This document shows positions 8,247 to 16,119 of a DNA stretch of 64,000 nt, piece after piece (the first letter of the stretch is position 1; the number at the start of each line of letters is the position of its first letter). The stretch lies in the NCBI GenBank assembly GCA_026713925.1, contig JAPONM010000035.1, positions 1 through 64,000 of the forward strand, in the 5' to 3' direction. The position numbers and the translations under genes are program-made. Origin of the DNA: Gammaproteobacteria bacterium (GTDB lineage: Bacteria > Pseudomonadota > Gammaproteobacteria > UBA4575). The notes under the pieces are model-generated. The model worked only from the letters and a program-made list of their open reading frames with translations, searched no databases and was not told where the DNA came from.

Positions 8247-8822
8247 CTACGAATTTTCATCAGCATCTTCCTGTCCCGCTTCGGTCTCAGCCTTGTCATC
8301 GGTATCATGAGCTTTGGTCTCGGCCTTGTCATCAGTATCCTGGCCACTGGCCTCAGACTTACCATCGGCATCCTGGCCCTTGGCCTCAGACTTGCCACCG
8401 GTATCCTGACCCCTGGCCTCAGACTTGCCACCGGTATCCTGACCCTTGGCCTCAGACTTGCCATCGGTATCCTGGCTCCTGGTTTCGGCCTTTTCACTTT
8501 CAATCATTTCCATCATTGGGGATGGTTTGGTAACCGGTTTCTTCCTGGAAATCACCATGTTGCGAATCACTGCATCGTTAAACCGGAATGCACTGTTTAT
8601 TTCATTCAGGATTTCCAAGCTGCATTCGATATTCATCAGCACGTAGTGTGCCTTGTGAACTTTCTGAATCGGGTAGGAAAGTTGCAAACGACCCCAGTCT
8701 TCCAGTCTGTGGACCTTGCCTCTGCTTTCCTTTTCGATCATTGAGCGGTAACGCTCGATCATTGCAGGCACCTGGCCACTCTGGTCAGGGTGCACGAGAA
8801 ACACGATTTCGTAATGGCGCAT
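8247..8822 (-). CDS. rpsF: 30S ribosomal protein S6 with an acidic tandem-repeat tail
   Basis: Residues 1-96 are a normal S6: [14 protein letters not shown], the [16 protein letters not shown] strand pair and [12 protein letters not shown]. The protein then continues to 191 residues, against about 95-135 in most bacteria. From residue 112 the extension is built of six 11-residue units (consensus [11 protein letters not shown]) plus a degenerate seventh, giving a hydrophilic, probably disordered acidic tail ending DADENS. E. coli S6 has a short acidic tail that RimK extends with Glu; here length may be encoded instead, though this is inference. AAGGAGAT lies six bases before the ATG, a strong ribosome site. 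It is the first gene of the S6-S18-L9 operon. Confidence 0.95.
   Translation of the reverse strand: MRHYEIVFLVHPDQSGQVPAMIERYRSMIEKESRGKVHRLEDWGRLQLSYPIQKVHKAHYVLMNIECSLEILNEINSAFRFNDAVIRNMVISRKKPVTKPSPMMEMIESEKAETRSQDTDGKSEAKGQDTGGKSEARGQDTGGKSEAKGQDADGKSEASGQDTDDKAETKAHDTDDKAETEAGQEDADENS
8292..8489 (-). repeat. Six 33-bp tandem repeats inside rpsF
   Basis: Six consecutive in-frame 33-base units encode residues 112-177 of S6. The middle units are almost identical at base level (only single-base differences between neighbours), which points to recent expansion by slippage or unequal crossing-over. The outer units are more diverged. Unit number may vary between strains. Confidence 0.9.
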
Positions 8823-8954
8823 ACGGATCTCCTTATGGGTTCATGCCTCCTGGCGGGTTTTCATTTGACGCTCAGTGAGGCAAGGAATTGACGATGCTTT
8901 CAGGATGGCGAAGTCTACGGGAAGTATCAGCTTCGGGCAATACCTGACTCAGAC

Positions 8955-9055
8955 AGGAGGTGATGCACTCTGAAATTCTCATGTCCTGAAACCAGCTAGT
9001 CCCGAGCGGCACATCCCTGCGGGTGCAACCTCGCACATGACAAACCTGGTTCAGG
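8955..9055 (-). ncRNA. Structured stretch between rnr and rpsF: possible leader or small RNA
   Basis: Read on the minus strand, a long-range stem pairs the ten bases right after the rnr stop (9046-9055) with 8985-8995, one base bulged. Two nested stems lie inside: 9030-9033 with 9003-9006, and 9023-9026 with 9009-9012. Further down the same strand, 8955-8964 reads ATCACCTCCT, identical to the anti-Shine-Dalgarno end of 16S rRNA, and could pair with the AGGAG of rpsF. The layout fits either a terminator-like 3' end of rnr or a leader controlling rpsF. I could not match it with certainty to the known S6:S18-binding leader. Folding was done by eye. Confidence 0.35.
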
Positions 9056-11281
9056 TTATCTCCTGCGCCTTTTGGGTTTTCTGGATGCCCGCTTCGCACT
9101 GTGAACAGAATCTGCCAGCACAAAGTCGATCTTCCGTTCATCTAGACTTACACGTGAAACAATCACGTCTACCGTATCCCCAAGCTTGTAGCGTTTTTTA
9201 CTGCGTTCGCCGAACAGGCACTGCGACAACTCGTCATAATGGTAATAATCGTTGCTCAATGACGTAACATGCACTAGACCGTCTACCAGCACGTCGTCCA
9301 GCATCACAAAAAAGCCGAATGCAGTGACGGAGTCGATCACGCCCGAAAATCGCTGGCCCTGTTTATCCAGCATGAACTCACACTTGAGCCATGCCTCCAC
9401 GTCGCGCGTAGCATCATTTGCCCTGCGCTCACACATTGAGCATTCCTCACCCAGCAAAAGCAGGTCGTTCTCGGAAAGCGGGAACGGGGTTTCCCTACTC
9501 TCTGCCAGTACATGCCGTATGGTCCGGTGCACAACCAAATCGGGATACCGGCGAATGGGCGATGTAAAATGTGCATACAAGGGCAATGCCAGCCCGAAAT
9601 GACCGATGTTGTCCGGACTGTAGACTGCTTGCGCCATGGTACGTAGCAGCATCATCTCAATGATATGCTTGTCCTTGCGATGTGAAATCCTCTTGAGTGT
9701 CGCCAGGTAATCCGCAGAAGTTGGTTTGCTGGACCGGGTAAAACCAACCCCGAGGGAATGCAGAAAATCTCTCAGTTCCCCTGTTTTTTTATCAGTAGGA
9801 CCATCGTGTACACGAAACAGGGTAAGCAGCTTTCGCTTGGTAATGAACCGGGCTGCAGCAGTATTTGCACTGATCATGCATTCTTCAATGATCCTGTGTG
9901 CCTGGAGACGTTCGCGCGGGATGATTGCCTTGATTTTCCTTTCCCTGTCGAACTCAAAAAAGGTTTCCCGGGTGTCAAAATCGATAGCACCCCTATTTTT
10001 ACGCTGTTTTTCCAGAACCCGGAATACGCCCTGCACATGTTCCAGATCGGACCGTACATGTGCATACTGTTTGCACGTCTTCTTGTCCCGATCGTACAGG
10101 ATGCGTTGCACCACTTCATAGGTAAGCCGTGCTGCTGAACGCATGACCGCATCATAAAACCGGTAGCTCCTTAATGTGCCGTCCTTTGAGATAAACATCT
10201 CACATGTCATGCACAGCCGGTCTGTATCAGGCCTGAGTGAACAAAGTTCATTGGAAAGCCGTTCAGGCAGCATCGGGACCACTTGCTCCGGAAAGTACAC
10301 GGATGTACCGCGCGTGCGGGCTTCGATATCCAGAGCCGACCCCTCCTGAACATAGTGTGAGACATCCGCAATCGCTACCCACAATCGCCACCCGTTCTCA
10401 CGTGGCTCACAATACACCGCATCATCGAAGTCCTTGGCGTCACTACCGTCAATGGTGACAAACCTGAGTGCCCGCAAGTCCCTGCGGTTCCCAATTTGCC
10501 GGCTGATCGAGTTTTCTGTGAACTGATCCGCTTCGCGCAGGACATCCCTGGGCCAACTGTGGGGAATGTCGTAGGAACGTATGGCCACATCAATCTCCAT
10601 ACCAGGGGCCAGATGATCCCCCAGTACCTCGATCACCTTACCGATTGCCTGCCGTGACCTGTTCGGGTGTTCAATGATCGAAACAACGACGAACTGCCCG
10701 TTCACTGCACCATTGGATGAATCTGCAGGAATCATGATGTCCTGGCCCAGACGCTTGTCATCCGGTACTACAAAACCGACGCCGGATTCCCTGTAATACC
10801 TGCCAACAAGCTGCTTGTTGTGACGCTGGGTGATTTCCACCAGCTTTCCCTGCAGTTTATCCCGTTTGGAGTCTCGCGTAGGCCGAACAACCACACGATC
10901 CCCATGCATCAGGGTACGCATCTCGAAGGGTGGCAGGTAGAGGTCCTCACCTCCGTCATCCGGAACCAGAAATCCAAACCCGCTGGCGTGGCCAATCACC
11001 CTGCCCCGCACCAGGTTCACCCTGGTGATGGGCACATAATGGTTTTGCCGATTGCGTATAATCTGGCCATCGCGCTCCATGGCTCCCAGGCGCCGCTTCA
11101 GGGCCTCTACGGACCGATCGGAACGGATATCCAGTACACGGTGCAAAGCCTTTAGCGACAAGGGGCCATCGCTGTCCTCCAGAACTCCAAGAATATACTC
11201 CCTGCTGGCAATCGGATGCTTGTATTTTGCTCCTTCACGACTGGCGTAGGGATCATTGGATTTTTTCTTCTTACGGGACAT
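9056..11281 (-). CDS. rnr: Ribonuclease R (3'-5' exoribonuclease)
   Basis: RNase R degrades structured RNA in rRNA and mRNA quality control and trans-translation. The 741 residues contain an N-terminal winged-helix domain (about 25-85), two cold-shock domains (about 88-230), and the RNB catalytic domain with the acidic cluster TIDGSDAKDFDDAV (276-289). A C-terminal S1 domain (about 640-725) and a short basic tail (KPKRRRR) complete it. The tail is shorter than in E. coli (813 residues). The ATG start is followed by a Lys-rich N-terminus. rlmB, the usual downstream partner, is absent; the next gene is rpsF. Confidence 0.97.
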   Translation of the reverse strand: MSRKKKKSNDPYASREGAKYKHPIASREYILGVLEDSDGPLSLKALHRVLDIRSDRSVEALKRRLGAMERDGQIIRNRQNHYVPITRVNLVRGRVIGHASGFGFLVPDDGGEDLYLPPFEMRTLMHGDRVVVRPTRDSKRDKLQGKLVEITQRHNKQLVGRYYRESGVGFVVPDDKRLGQDIMIPADSSNGAVNGQFVVVSIIEHPNRSRQAIGKVIEVLGDHLAPGMEIDVAIRSYDIPHSWPRDVLREADQFTENSISRQIGNRRDLRALRFVTIDGSDAKDFDDAVYCEPRENGWRLWVAIADVSHYVQEGSALDIEARTRGTSVYFPEQVVPMLPERLSNELCSLRPDTDRLCMTCEMFISKDGTLRSYRFYDAVMRSAARLTYEVVQRILYDRDKKTCKQYAHVRSDLEHVQGVFRVLEKQRKNRGAIDFDTRETFFEFDRERKIKAIIPRERLQAHRIIEECMISANTAAARFITKRKLLTLFRVHDGPTDKKTGELRDFLHSLGVGFTRSSKPTSADYLATLKRISHRKDKHIIEMMLLRTMAQAVYSPDNIGHFGLALPLYAHFTSPIRRYPDLVVHRTIRHVLAESRETPFPLSENDLLLLGEECSMCERRANDATRDVEAWLKCEFMLDKQGQRFSGVIDSVTAFGFFVMLDDVLVDGLVHVTSLSNDYYHYDELSQCLFGERSKKRYKLGDTVDVIVSRVSLDERKIDFVLADSVHSAKRASRKPKRRRR

Positions 11282-11365
11282 AGGGCATGCACTTTACTCT
11301 TTCGGGCATGAAACTGAAAACTTTCTTGACCTGACCTGCACGACACAGCATGAGGCACGGGCGTG

Positions 11366-11394
11366 TTGACAAGCGTCCTAGTGCTTCGTAGAGT
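11366..11394 (+). promoter_or_regulatory. Sigma-70 promoter of tRNA-Leu
   Basis: A perfect TTGACA (11366-11371) is followed after 17 bases by TAGAGT (11389-11394), giving a start near 11401 and a leader of about 38 bases before the tRNA. The consensus -35 and ideal spacing make this the best promoter seen in the window. Confidence 0.6.
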
Positions 11395-11438
11395 GCACCA
11401 CCTTCTGCCCAGACAGATCAAGTCCGATACAGGACGAT

Positions 11439-11525
11439 GCCGAGGTGGCGAAATTGGTAGACGCGCTAGCTTCAGGTGCTAGTGGGAGCAATCCCGTGGA
11501 GGTTCGAGTCCTCTCCTCGGCACCA
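11439..11525 (+). tRNA. tRNA-Leu (anticodon CAG)
   Basis: The 87-base class II tRNA has acceptor GCCGAGG/CCTCGGC and anticodon stem CTAGC/GCTAG around loop TTCAGGT (anticodon CAG). It has a long variable arm (GGGAGCAATCCC) and an encoded CCA at 11523-11525. A T-run follows directly at 11530-11536 and could help termination. Its 3' end is the left boundary of a small genomic island. Confidence 0.96.
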
Positions 11526-11526
11526 G
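11503..11526 (+). repeat. Left attachment-like repeat (tRNA-Leu 3' end)
   Basis: The T-loop to CCA part of tRNA-Leu (TTCGAGTCCTCT, then CCTC, then GGCACCAG) recurs at 15114-15138 in the same orientation. Tyrosine-recombinase elements commonly use such tRNA 3' ends as attB. Confidence 0.65.
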
Positions 11527-11849
11527 CGCTTTTTTTCATGCATTCCTTATATTTCCCGTGTATTCAAATAAACACCTGTAATTTATGTAGAATTGTAGAT
11601 CTACTGTTCTGTTCGATACCCCTGAATTCCCAGATAGAACGTATGAATTTACATGGGGAAATAAATATTTCGGGAAGTCGACACTACCCATAGCCAGAGC
11701 AATTCCCAATCCTGGAACGTATCATGACAGTTCAACTATGGATCTGCATGCAGTACGTGGCGGGTCCAAATCTGGATCCAATGCATTCCCTTAGAAAGGC
11801 AGTGTCATAATCTCGCCTACAAATTTTGCTACGTAAGTCCCATTGCGGC
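11526..11849. other. A+T-rich spacer inside the island, no gene seen
   Basis: This stretch follows the T-run after tRNA-Leu. No frame has coding character. The short plus frame overlapping the tRNA (11445-11693) is an artefact of the tRNA sequence. Confidence 0.6.
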
Positions 11850-12143
11850 TCAGGCGTCGGTTACGCCAAAATGGCGGATGCTTGGCGGCTCAGCGAGGGC
11901 TGCCATGAGCCTGTCACTAGTACCGATGTCCCGCTGCCAAGCCAGATACTTTTCGTATTGCTCGCGGGAATCCCACACTTCCACCACCACTACATTGTCG
12001 GCGTCGTCGCTGTTTTGCAGCGTGTCGACGCTTATACAACCTTCATAAGCGCGTGTCTCCGGCAAAATTGATCTGAAAAATGCAACCACCTTGTCCCCAG
12101 TGCCAGGCTTCGCCTGGACTTCCAGAATCACTCTTACAGCCAT
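11850..12143 (-). CDS. Antibiotic biosynthesis monooxygenase (ABM)-domain protein, 97 aa
   Basis: The product matches small ferredoxin-like-fold ABM proteins: MAVRVILEVQAKPG, a helix VVAFFRSILPETRAYEGC, then the strand VVVVEVWDSREQYEKYLAW and a C-terminal helix. Family members include quinol monooxygenases and heme-degrading enzymes, but many have no proven activity. The start used is the ATG at 12141-12143, because AAGGAGGGG stands about eight bases before it; a longer frame to 12221 exists but lacks a ribosome site. It is the last gene of the island unit, downstream of the transporter and the interrupted small gene. Confidence 0.8.
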   Translation of the reverse strand: MAVRVILEVQAKPGTGDKVVAFFRSILPETRAYEGCISVDTLQNSDDADNVVVVEVWDSREQYEKYLAWQRDIGTSDRLMAALAEPPSIRHFGVTDA

Positions 12144-12171
12144 TTCAAACCCCTCCTTTCCATTTGTAAAT

Positions 12172-12459
12172 CTAACAACATAGCCGACCCGTCGCATCCC
12201 AAGCATTAACGAGTCGATCACTCCCTAGGTGGCGGTGTAGAGCCCTGGTGTACCTCTCAGCTTCCAGCAGTTGGATCCGGGCGCACTGCAGGTTGCCACG
12301 GCGGGCAGCTTGACGTTCGATTATCGCTAACGGCGGTGATGGAGTCCAGCTTCCTCCAATGCTTCGGATGCCTTCGACAAGAGTGCCTGGAGGTAGCTCC
12401 TATGCTAAGGAGAGAACCGACAGGGAAAAGATGAATAACAATGTCTTGCCTATCTTCAT
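12172..12459 (-). pseudogene. Small exported protein interrupted by an in-frame TAG
   Basis: The frame begins with ATG and encodes a typical signal peptide (MKIGKTLLFIFSLSVLSLA). It hits TAG at codon 20 (12400-12402) and then stays open for 75 more codons, to TAG at 12172-12174. Replacing TAG by CAG would give SLAQELPPG, a good signal peptidase site, so a Gln-to-amber mutation is the simplest reading. The rest has a Pro-rich start and an Arg-rich helix (QAARRGNLQCARIQLLEAER). It lies 26 bases after the transporter stop and 28 before the ABM start, so it belongs to the same unit. The family is unknown. Confidence 0.45.
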
Positions 12460-12485
12460 CAGTTCAGACACCCCTTCTCAAAGAT

Positions 12486-14696
12486 TCACTTGGGATCCTC
12501 AAGGCCAACGTCTGGCTCGACCTGCAAGTGCCCGGCGAGCAGGTATCGATAAAGCTTGAGGGCAAGCCGCCCCTCATTATTTTCCAACCAGCACTGAGCG
12601 TCCGGTGTCAGTACCATGGTGCAGCATGCCTCGTCCGCAACCACCGACGTCACCTGCTCTCCCAGTGTGTAGGCCAGCCAAATCGCGTCACCGGGGCTGA
12701 ACTGGTAGAGACGTGTACCTTCACCATCATAGGCGGAAGCTCGGCCAGAGATCATCAACTGAAGACCTTGAAGCGGCAAATCAGGCCCCACTAGCACCTC
12801 TTTGGCGGAATAGTTGCGCGGTGAGAGCCATTTGTGAAGTTCCTCCATCAGATCCTCGAAATGAATTTGCCGCTTCAGATGGCGTTCGAGGTCGTCGGCA
12901 ACATGCTCCAACAAGGCCGTACGTCGGCTGTCAGCCGTGTTTGAGCCCTTTCTCCACCTTGCAATGATGATCTCTTCGCAATGCTCAAGGGCGCGATCCG
13001 CATTCGGCTCTAGAACCAAATCGGCAAATACCGAGGCAGGAAGGTTGCGCTCCAGGTCTGATCTAAACTGCTCAGGTACCGCGCTAAGCACGACCTTCAC
13101 CCCGGCCTTGTTTGCCGCCTGCAAGAATCGGGACAGTACACTCACTGCCGAGAAGTCAAAGCCGGAGACTGAGGCAAAGTCCAGCATCAGGCAGGTGGGA
13201 CGCGAAGAACCCTCCAGGGAGCTTCTGAGATGATCGGTCAGGGGAGCAGCACTGCCAAAGAAGATGTAGCCGCGCAGCCGGTAAGCCAGCACGCGCCAGC
13301 CTTCTTCCAGAAGGATCACACGATCGGGTACAGGACGGGCCTTGCTGCTGTGCTGTTCACGGCAGGTAAACCGGGTTTCGATCAGGTCCACTCGGCTGAG
13401 GCGCACGACGAAAAAAACGAGGGTAGCCAGCATTCCGGCACCCACACCTTCGATCAGGCCGAAGAAGATCATGATGATAAATATGACCAGGATGATGCTT
13501 AACTCCACCAAGGGAAGGCGCTTGTAACTCCGCACTAGCCCTTCGTCCAGCATGCCGATACCAGCAAAGACCAGGATGCCGCCAATGAGTGCGGTCGGGA
13601 CAAACTCCAACATCCCATCGCCGAGAAACAAGGCAATGCCTATGACGACGGCAGCAACCATGCCAGTCAGCCGCGTGGTGGCCTTGAAATGCTTGCTGCG
13701 AAGTGAGGAAGGCACGATCAGCGTTGCCACTGTCCCTCCTCCCAAGCCGGCAACAACGGTAGCAAATCCGCTCGTCTTGAACTCGCGATTCCAATCAAGC
13801 TCATGATTCGCTGCAACTTCCAGCCCGGCAACATTCATGGTCACACAGATGAAAGCAATGAGCATCAATGTCAGTATGTGGGGTATCTGACCGGCCATCG
13901 CAGCCCATTCCACATGCACCAGATCGGCGGGTGACAGCACAGGCCACAGGTTTCCATCTGCCGTACTTGAAAGCAGCAGGCCCATCACTCTCGCCTTTTC
14001 GCCGGAGATGTCGAGAGCACCCAGGGTGAGATGGTAGGCACCTATCGCAGCGACGACGCTTAACGGCAGGATCAACGCATTACCCCAGCGTTTCATCGCA
14101 ATGTACAGCGCGACCCCATACGCAGCACCAGGAAGCCACGTCCACAGTACAGCAGGCTCCAGAAATGTAGCAGCCTCACGCCACCCTAGGTCGACTCCCA
14201 TAAGTGACATTGCTGCCAAGCATACAGTGCCCCCAATTCCGGCTACGAATCCCGCGGCAACTGGGTAAGGAATGAAGCGCACTAGGTTGGCGAGGTGAAA
14301 ACGCCCTATCAAGAAACAACACACCCCGGTGGCGACCGCACTTATTATAAGCGCGATCGCAGTGGTAACGAATAAAGCCTCCCCACGAGCATCCATCGTG
14401 GCTGCGATCACGGCCATGATAATCACCAGTGCAGGAGACAGCCCCGCTATCGCTCCGCGATAACCGCTTCCCAGCGCCATGAGCAGGCAAGCCGCAAAGT
14501 TCCCAAACAGAATCAGGCCGACACCCTGGGAAGAATAGGGTGTCAGCGCGCCGGAGAAGATAAAGCTCCCGAAGGCCACCTGGGCAACGAGCAGCCCGAG
14601 CCCGGATGTGAAACCGGCCGACAGCGCAGGGACCGTCTTCTCGGACAGGATGTCCGCGCGAAGTTCGGACCCAAATTCCCGAAATAAAGACGTCAC
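12486..14696 (-). CDS. SulP-family transporter fused to STAS and cyclic-nucleotide-binding-like domains
   Basis: The N-terminal about 430 residues carry 10-12 membrane segments with SulP (SLC26) features (ALSAGFTSGLGLLVAQVAFG, GLSPALVIIMAV). A STAS domain follows (CLMLDFASVSGFDFSAVSVL), then a cNMP-binding-like domain (LVGPDLPLQGLQLMISGRA, YQFSPGDAIWLAYTLGEQ). It probably moves an inorganic anion or carboxylate across the inner membrane under control of its cytosolic tail; the substrate cannot be told. The usual phosphate-binding cassette (FGE..AL..R.RSA) is not obvious, so nucleotide binding is uncertain. A GTG at 14694-14696 with AAGG eight bases upstream is preferred; a TTG at 14730-14732 would add twelve residues. 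It is the main cargo of the tRNA-Leu island. Confidence 0.85.
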   Translation of the reverse strand: MTSLFREFGSELRADILSEKTVPALSAGFTSGLGLLVAQVAFGSFIFSGALTPYSSQGVGLILFGNFAACLLMALGSGYRGAIAGLSPALVIIMAVIAATMDARGEALFVTTAIALIISAVATGVCCFLIGRFHLANLVRFIPYPVAAGFVAGIGGTVCLAAMSLMGVDLGWREAATFLEPAVLWTWLPGAAYGVALYIAMKRWGNALILPLSVVAAIGAYHLTLGALDISGEKARVMGLLLSSTADGNLWPVLSPADLVHVEWAAMAGQIPHILTLMLIAFICVTMNVAGLEVAANHELDWNREFKTSGFATVVAGLGGGTVATLIVPSSLRSKHFKATTRLTGMVAAVVIGIALFLGDGMLEFVPTALIGGILVFAGIGMLDEGLVRSYKRLPLVELSIILVIFIIMIFFGLIEGVGAGMLATLVFFVVRLSRVDLIETRFTCREQHSSKARPVPDRVILLEEGWRVLAYRLRGYIFFGSAAPLTDHLRSSLEGSSRPTCLMLDFASVSGFDFSAVSVLSRFLQAANKAGVKVVLSAVPEQFRSDLERNLPASVFADLVLEPNADRALEHCEEIIIARWRKGSNTADSRRTALLEHVADDLERHLKRQIHFEDLMEELHKWLSPRNYSAKEVLVGPDLPLQGLQLMISGRASAYDGEGTRLYQFSPGDAIWLAYTLGEQVTSVVADEACCTMVLTPDAQCWLENNEGRLALKLYRYLLAGHLQVEPDVGLEDPK

Positions 14697-14763
14697 ATTT
14701 ATAGCCTTGGAGTCAGAAACACAGATTAGCAAGTGTAGTCATCAGCCTGCAAGGTCCCGTTGA

Positions 14764-14952
14764 AAAACTACAATTGCCGTACCGGGTGATGACCCAAACG
14801 ATCCCCGGGGCGGCCGCTTCAGCATCGAGGTGCAGGGGCAACCCTGGTTGGCCAACGTTGCCATGCATAGTTCCAAGTCAGGGAAGTCACAAGCAACCAA
14901 GTTGATTGAGTTCTCCAGCGGAACGGAGAAAGATCACCGGAGGCAGCGATAG
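14764..14952 (+). pseudogene. Coding-like C-terminal gene fragment at the right end of the island
   Basis: After a TGA at 14761-14763 the plus strand is open for 62 codons to TAG at 14950-14952. The translation looks like a real C-terminus: AVPGDDPNDPRGGRFSIEVQ, then QPWLANVAMHSSKSGKS, ending in a charged DHRRQR. No start with a ribosome site is present. It is probably what remains of a gene cut by island formation. The family is not recognised, and chance openness cannot be excluded. Confidence 0.3.
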
Positions 14953-15291
14953 ACGACCGTCTGTGCACCTTGGTGACCTGAATCCATTGGAAAATTTCAA
15001 GATACTCAAGACAGAATTTGTGCTAGATATAGCTGTAATGGGTGAAATTCTGTGGGGCAAATAAACCTTACACTTAATATATACACATCTATATCAATAG
15101 TTTAAGTAATAAATTCGAGTCCTCTACTCTGGCACCAGATTACCGGATCAGTACGGACCACAGGCAGTCCACCGAGCACCCGTTTCAATGTTTCCCGTGG
15201 CTCAGGTCTGCTTTCACAGTTCCACATTGCCCTGGTTCCAAGTGCCCAGGACCTGTGTCCACACCCGGACTGAAGAAAAAGAAATGACTTT
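14953..15291. other. Island right border and spacer, no gene
   Basis: An A+T-rich stretch (15000-15110) leads into the att-like copy at 15114-15138. The rest to the DUF411 stop shows no gene; a minus-strand frame here (15102-15569) merely overlaps DUF411 in another frame. Confidence 0.6.
15114..15138 (+). repeat. Right attachment-like copy of a tRNA-Leu 3' end
   Basis: TTCGAGTCCTCT and GGCACCAG are identical to the tRNA-Leu end at 11503-11526. The five bases between (ACTCT) replace CCTC. The copy still looks like a T-arm plus acceptor end with CCA, as expected if the element's own attP carried a related tRNA-Leu terminus. Confidence 0.65.
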
Positions 15292-15804
15292 TTAACGGTA
15301 TTGTTCCCTCGCAGACCTGACTTCTGCAAAAACCTCACTTTCGCCATTGGCCTTGAGCAGCAATATCTGGTAGGGAGAAAACCTTTTTCCCATTTCCATC
15401 CCAGGACTGCCGGCAGGCATTCCGGGTACTGCAAGGCCCACTGCACCCTTGGGCGGGCTTTTGAAAAACTCCCGGATAAATTTGGCCGGTATATGTCCCT
15501 CAAATACATGCCCACCCTCAGAGACTGCGGTATGGCAGGACTGATAGCGGGGTGCAATGGCATGATCAATTTTGATGCGGTTCAAATCTTGCGGATGATG
15601 TACAGCTGTTTCAAAGCCAGCTGCCTCTGCATGTTCGACCCACTTCGCACAGCACCCGCAGGTTGGACTTTTGTACACTTCCAGCCTGATTTTGCCGGGT
15701 GAGTGGTCCTGTACATCGGCAGCATGTCCCGAGACTGCCTCTCCGAAATGAGCGGTCATTCCCAGTGACAACACAAGAACCAGCAGGTACCGTAAATTAC
15801 GCAT
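15292..15804 (-). CDS. DUF411 family exported metal-binding-like protein
   Basis: The protein has a signal peptide (hydrophobic about 5-17) and then the DUF411 hallmark KSPTCGCCAKW with Cys49, Cys51 and Cys52. Further conserved blocks are HHPQDLNRIK, YQSCHTAV, EGHIPAKFI and GLAVPGMPAGSPGME. Family members are small periplasmic proteins, often near copper-resistance genes, and thioredoxin-like in their first half. Neither copper binding nor redox activity is shown here. Two ATGs stand side by side; the second, five bases after GGAGG, is used. It is the first core-side gene beyond the island. Confidence 0.85.
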   Translation of the reverse strand: MRNLRYLLVLVLSLGMTAHFGEAVSGHAADVQDHSPGKIRLEVYKSPTCGCCAKWVEHAEAAGFETAVHHPQDLNRIKIDHAIAPRYQSCHTAVSEGGHVFEGHIPAKFIREFFKSPPKGAVGLAVPGMPAGSPGMEMGKRFSPYQILLLKANGESEVFAEVRSAREQYR

Positions 15805-15807
15805 CAT

Positions 15808-16119
15808 AACCTCCGTAAATATTTAGCCCATGTCAGGCCTTCTGTGAGAAAAGTGGGCTTCCATGCATACTTTGGACAACAAAATAGTACCCATTGCATG
15901 ACCATGGCCACTGTGCACTGGCCGGTAAGAATCATCATCTGCAGGGAACCAGCACCCATCACACCCTGCTTTCAAGGTCACTAAAGGCGACATCATGTGG
16001 GAATGAAAGCATGGGCCGAACACACACGCCGTCCTGTCAGCAGAATATAATTGCGCATTTCCTGTACAAGCACGTACAATACGCAGGTTCGTAGTACAAT
16101 AATCAAACCCGGAGCAGAT
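15808..16119. other. Intergenic region, no confident gene
   Basis: A minus-strand frame of 66 codons (15823-16023, GTG start) is rich in Cys, His and Met but has no family character. I leave it uncalled. The right part holds a promoter candidate for the short reading frame at 16120. Confidence 0.5.
16051..16080 (+). promoter_or_regulatory. Candidate promoter for the 24-aa membrane peptide
   Basis: TTGCGC (16051-16056) and TACAAT (16075-16080) are 18 bases apart, about 40 bases upstream of the start of the small reading frame. Confidence 0.35.

Larger units (their letters stand above)
11503..15138. mobile_element. Small genomic island in tRNA-Leu(CAG), without a recombinase
   Basis: About 3.6 kb is bounded by the tRNA-Leu 3' end and its imperfect direct copy. 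Inside lie a SulP-STAS-cNMP transporter, an interrupted small exported protein and an ABM protein, all on the minus strand, plus a plus-strand coding remnant at the right end. In E. coli purA and rnr are near neighbours, so the island splits an old neighbourhood. No integrase gene remains, so it is either a deletion remnant or was moved in trans. Confidence 0.55.

Noticed and set aside
8204-8533. Frames opposite and across the S6 repeats
   Set aside because: The repeats make all frames look open and periodic. Only the minus-strand S6 frame has a ribosome site and a family domain.
8872-9141. 89-codon minus-strand frame across the rnr-rpsF gap
   Set aside because: It overlaps the end of rnr in another frame and the structured RNA-like stretch. 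The apparent protein is better explained as translation of a structured non-coding region.
11445-11693. 82-codon frame starting inside tRNA-Leu
   Set aside because: A typical spurious translation of tRNA sequence (MAKLVDALASGASGSNPVEVRVLSSAP type).
15823-16023. 66-codon Cys/His/Met-rich frame near DUF411
   Set aside because: It was tempting as a metal-binding peptide, but the GTG start has only a weak site and no regular Cys-x-x-Cys or signal peptide is present.
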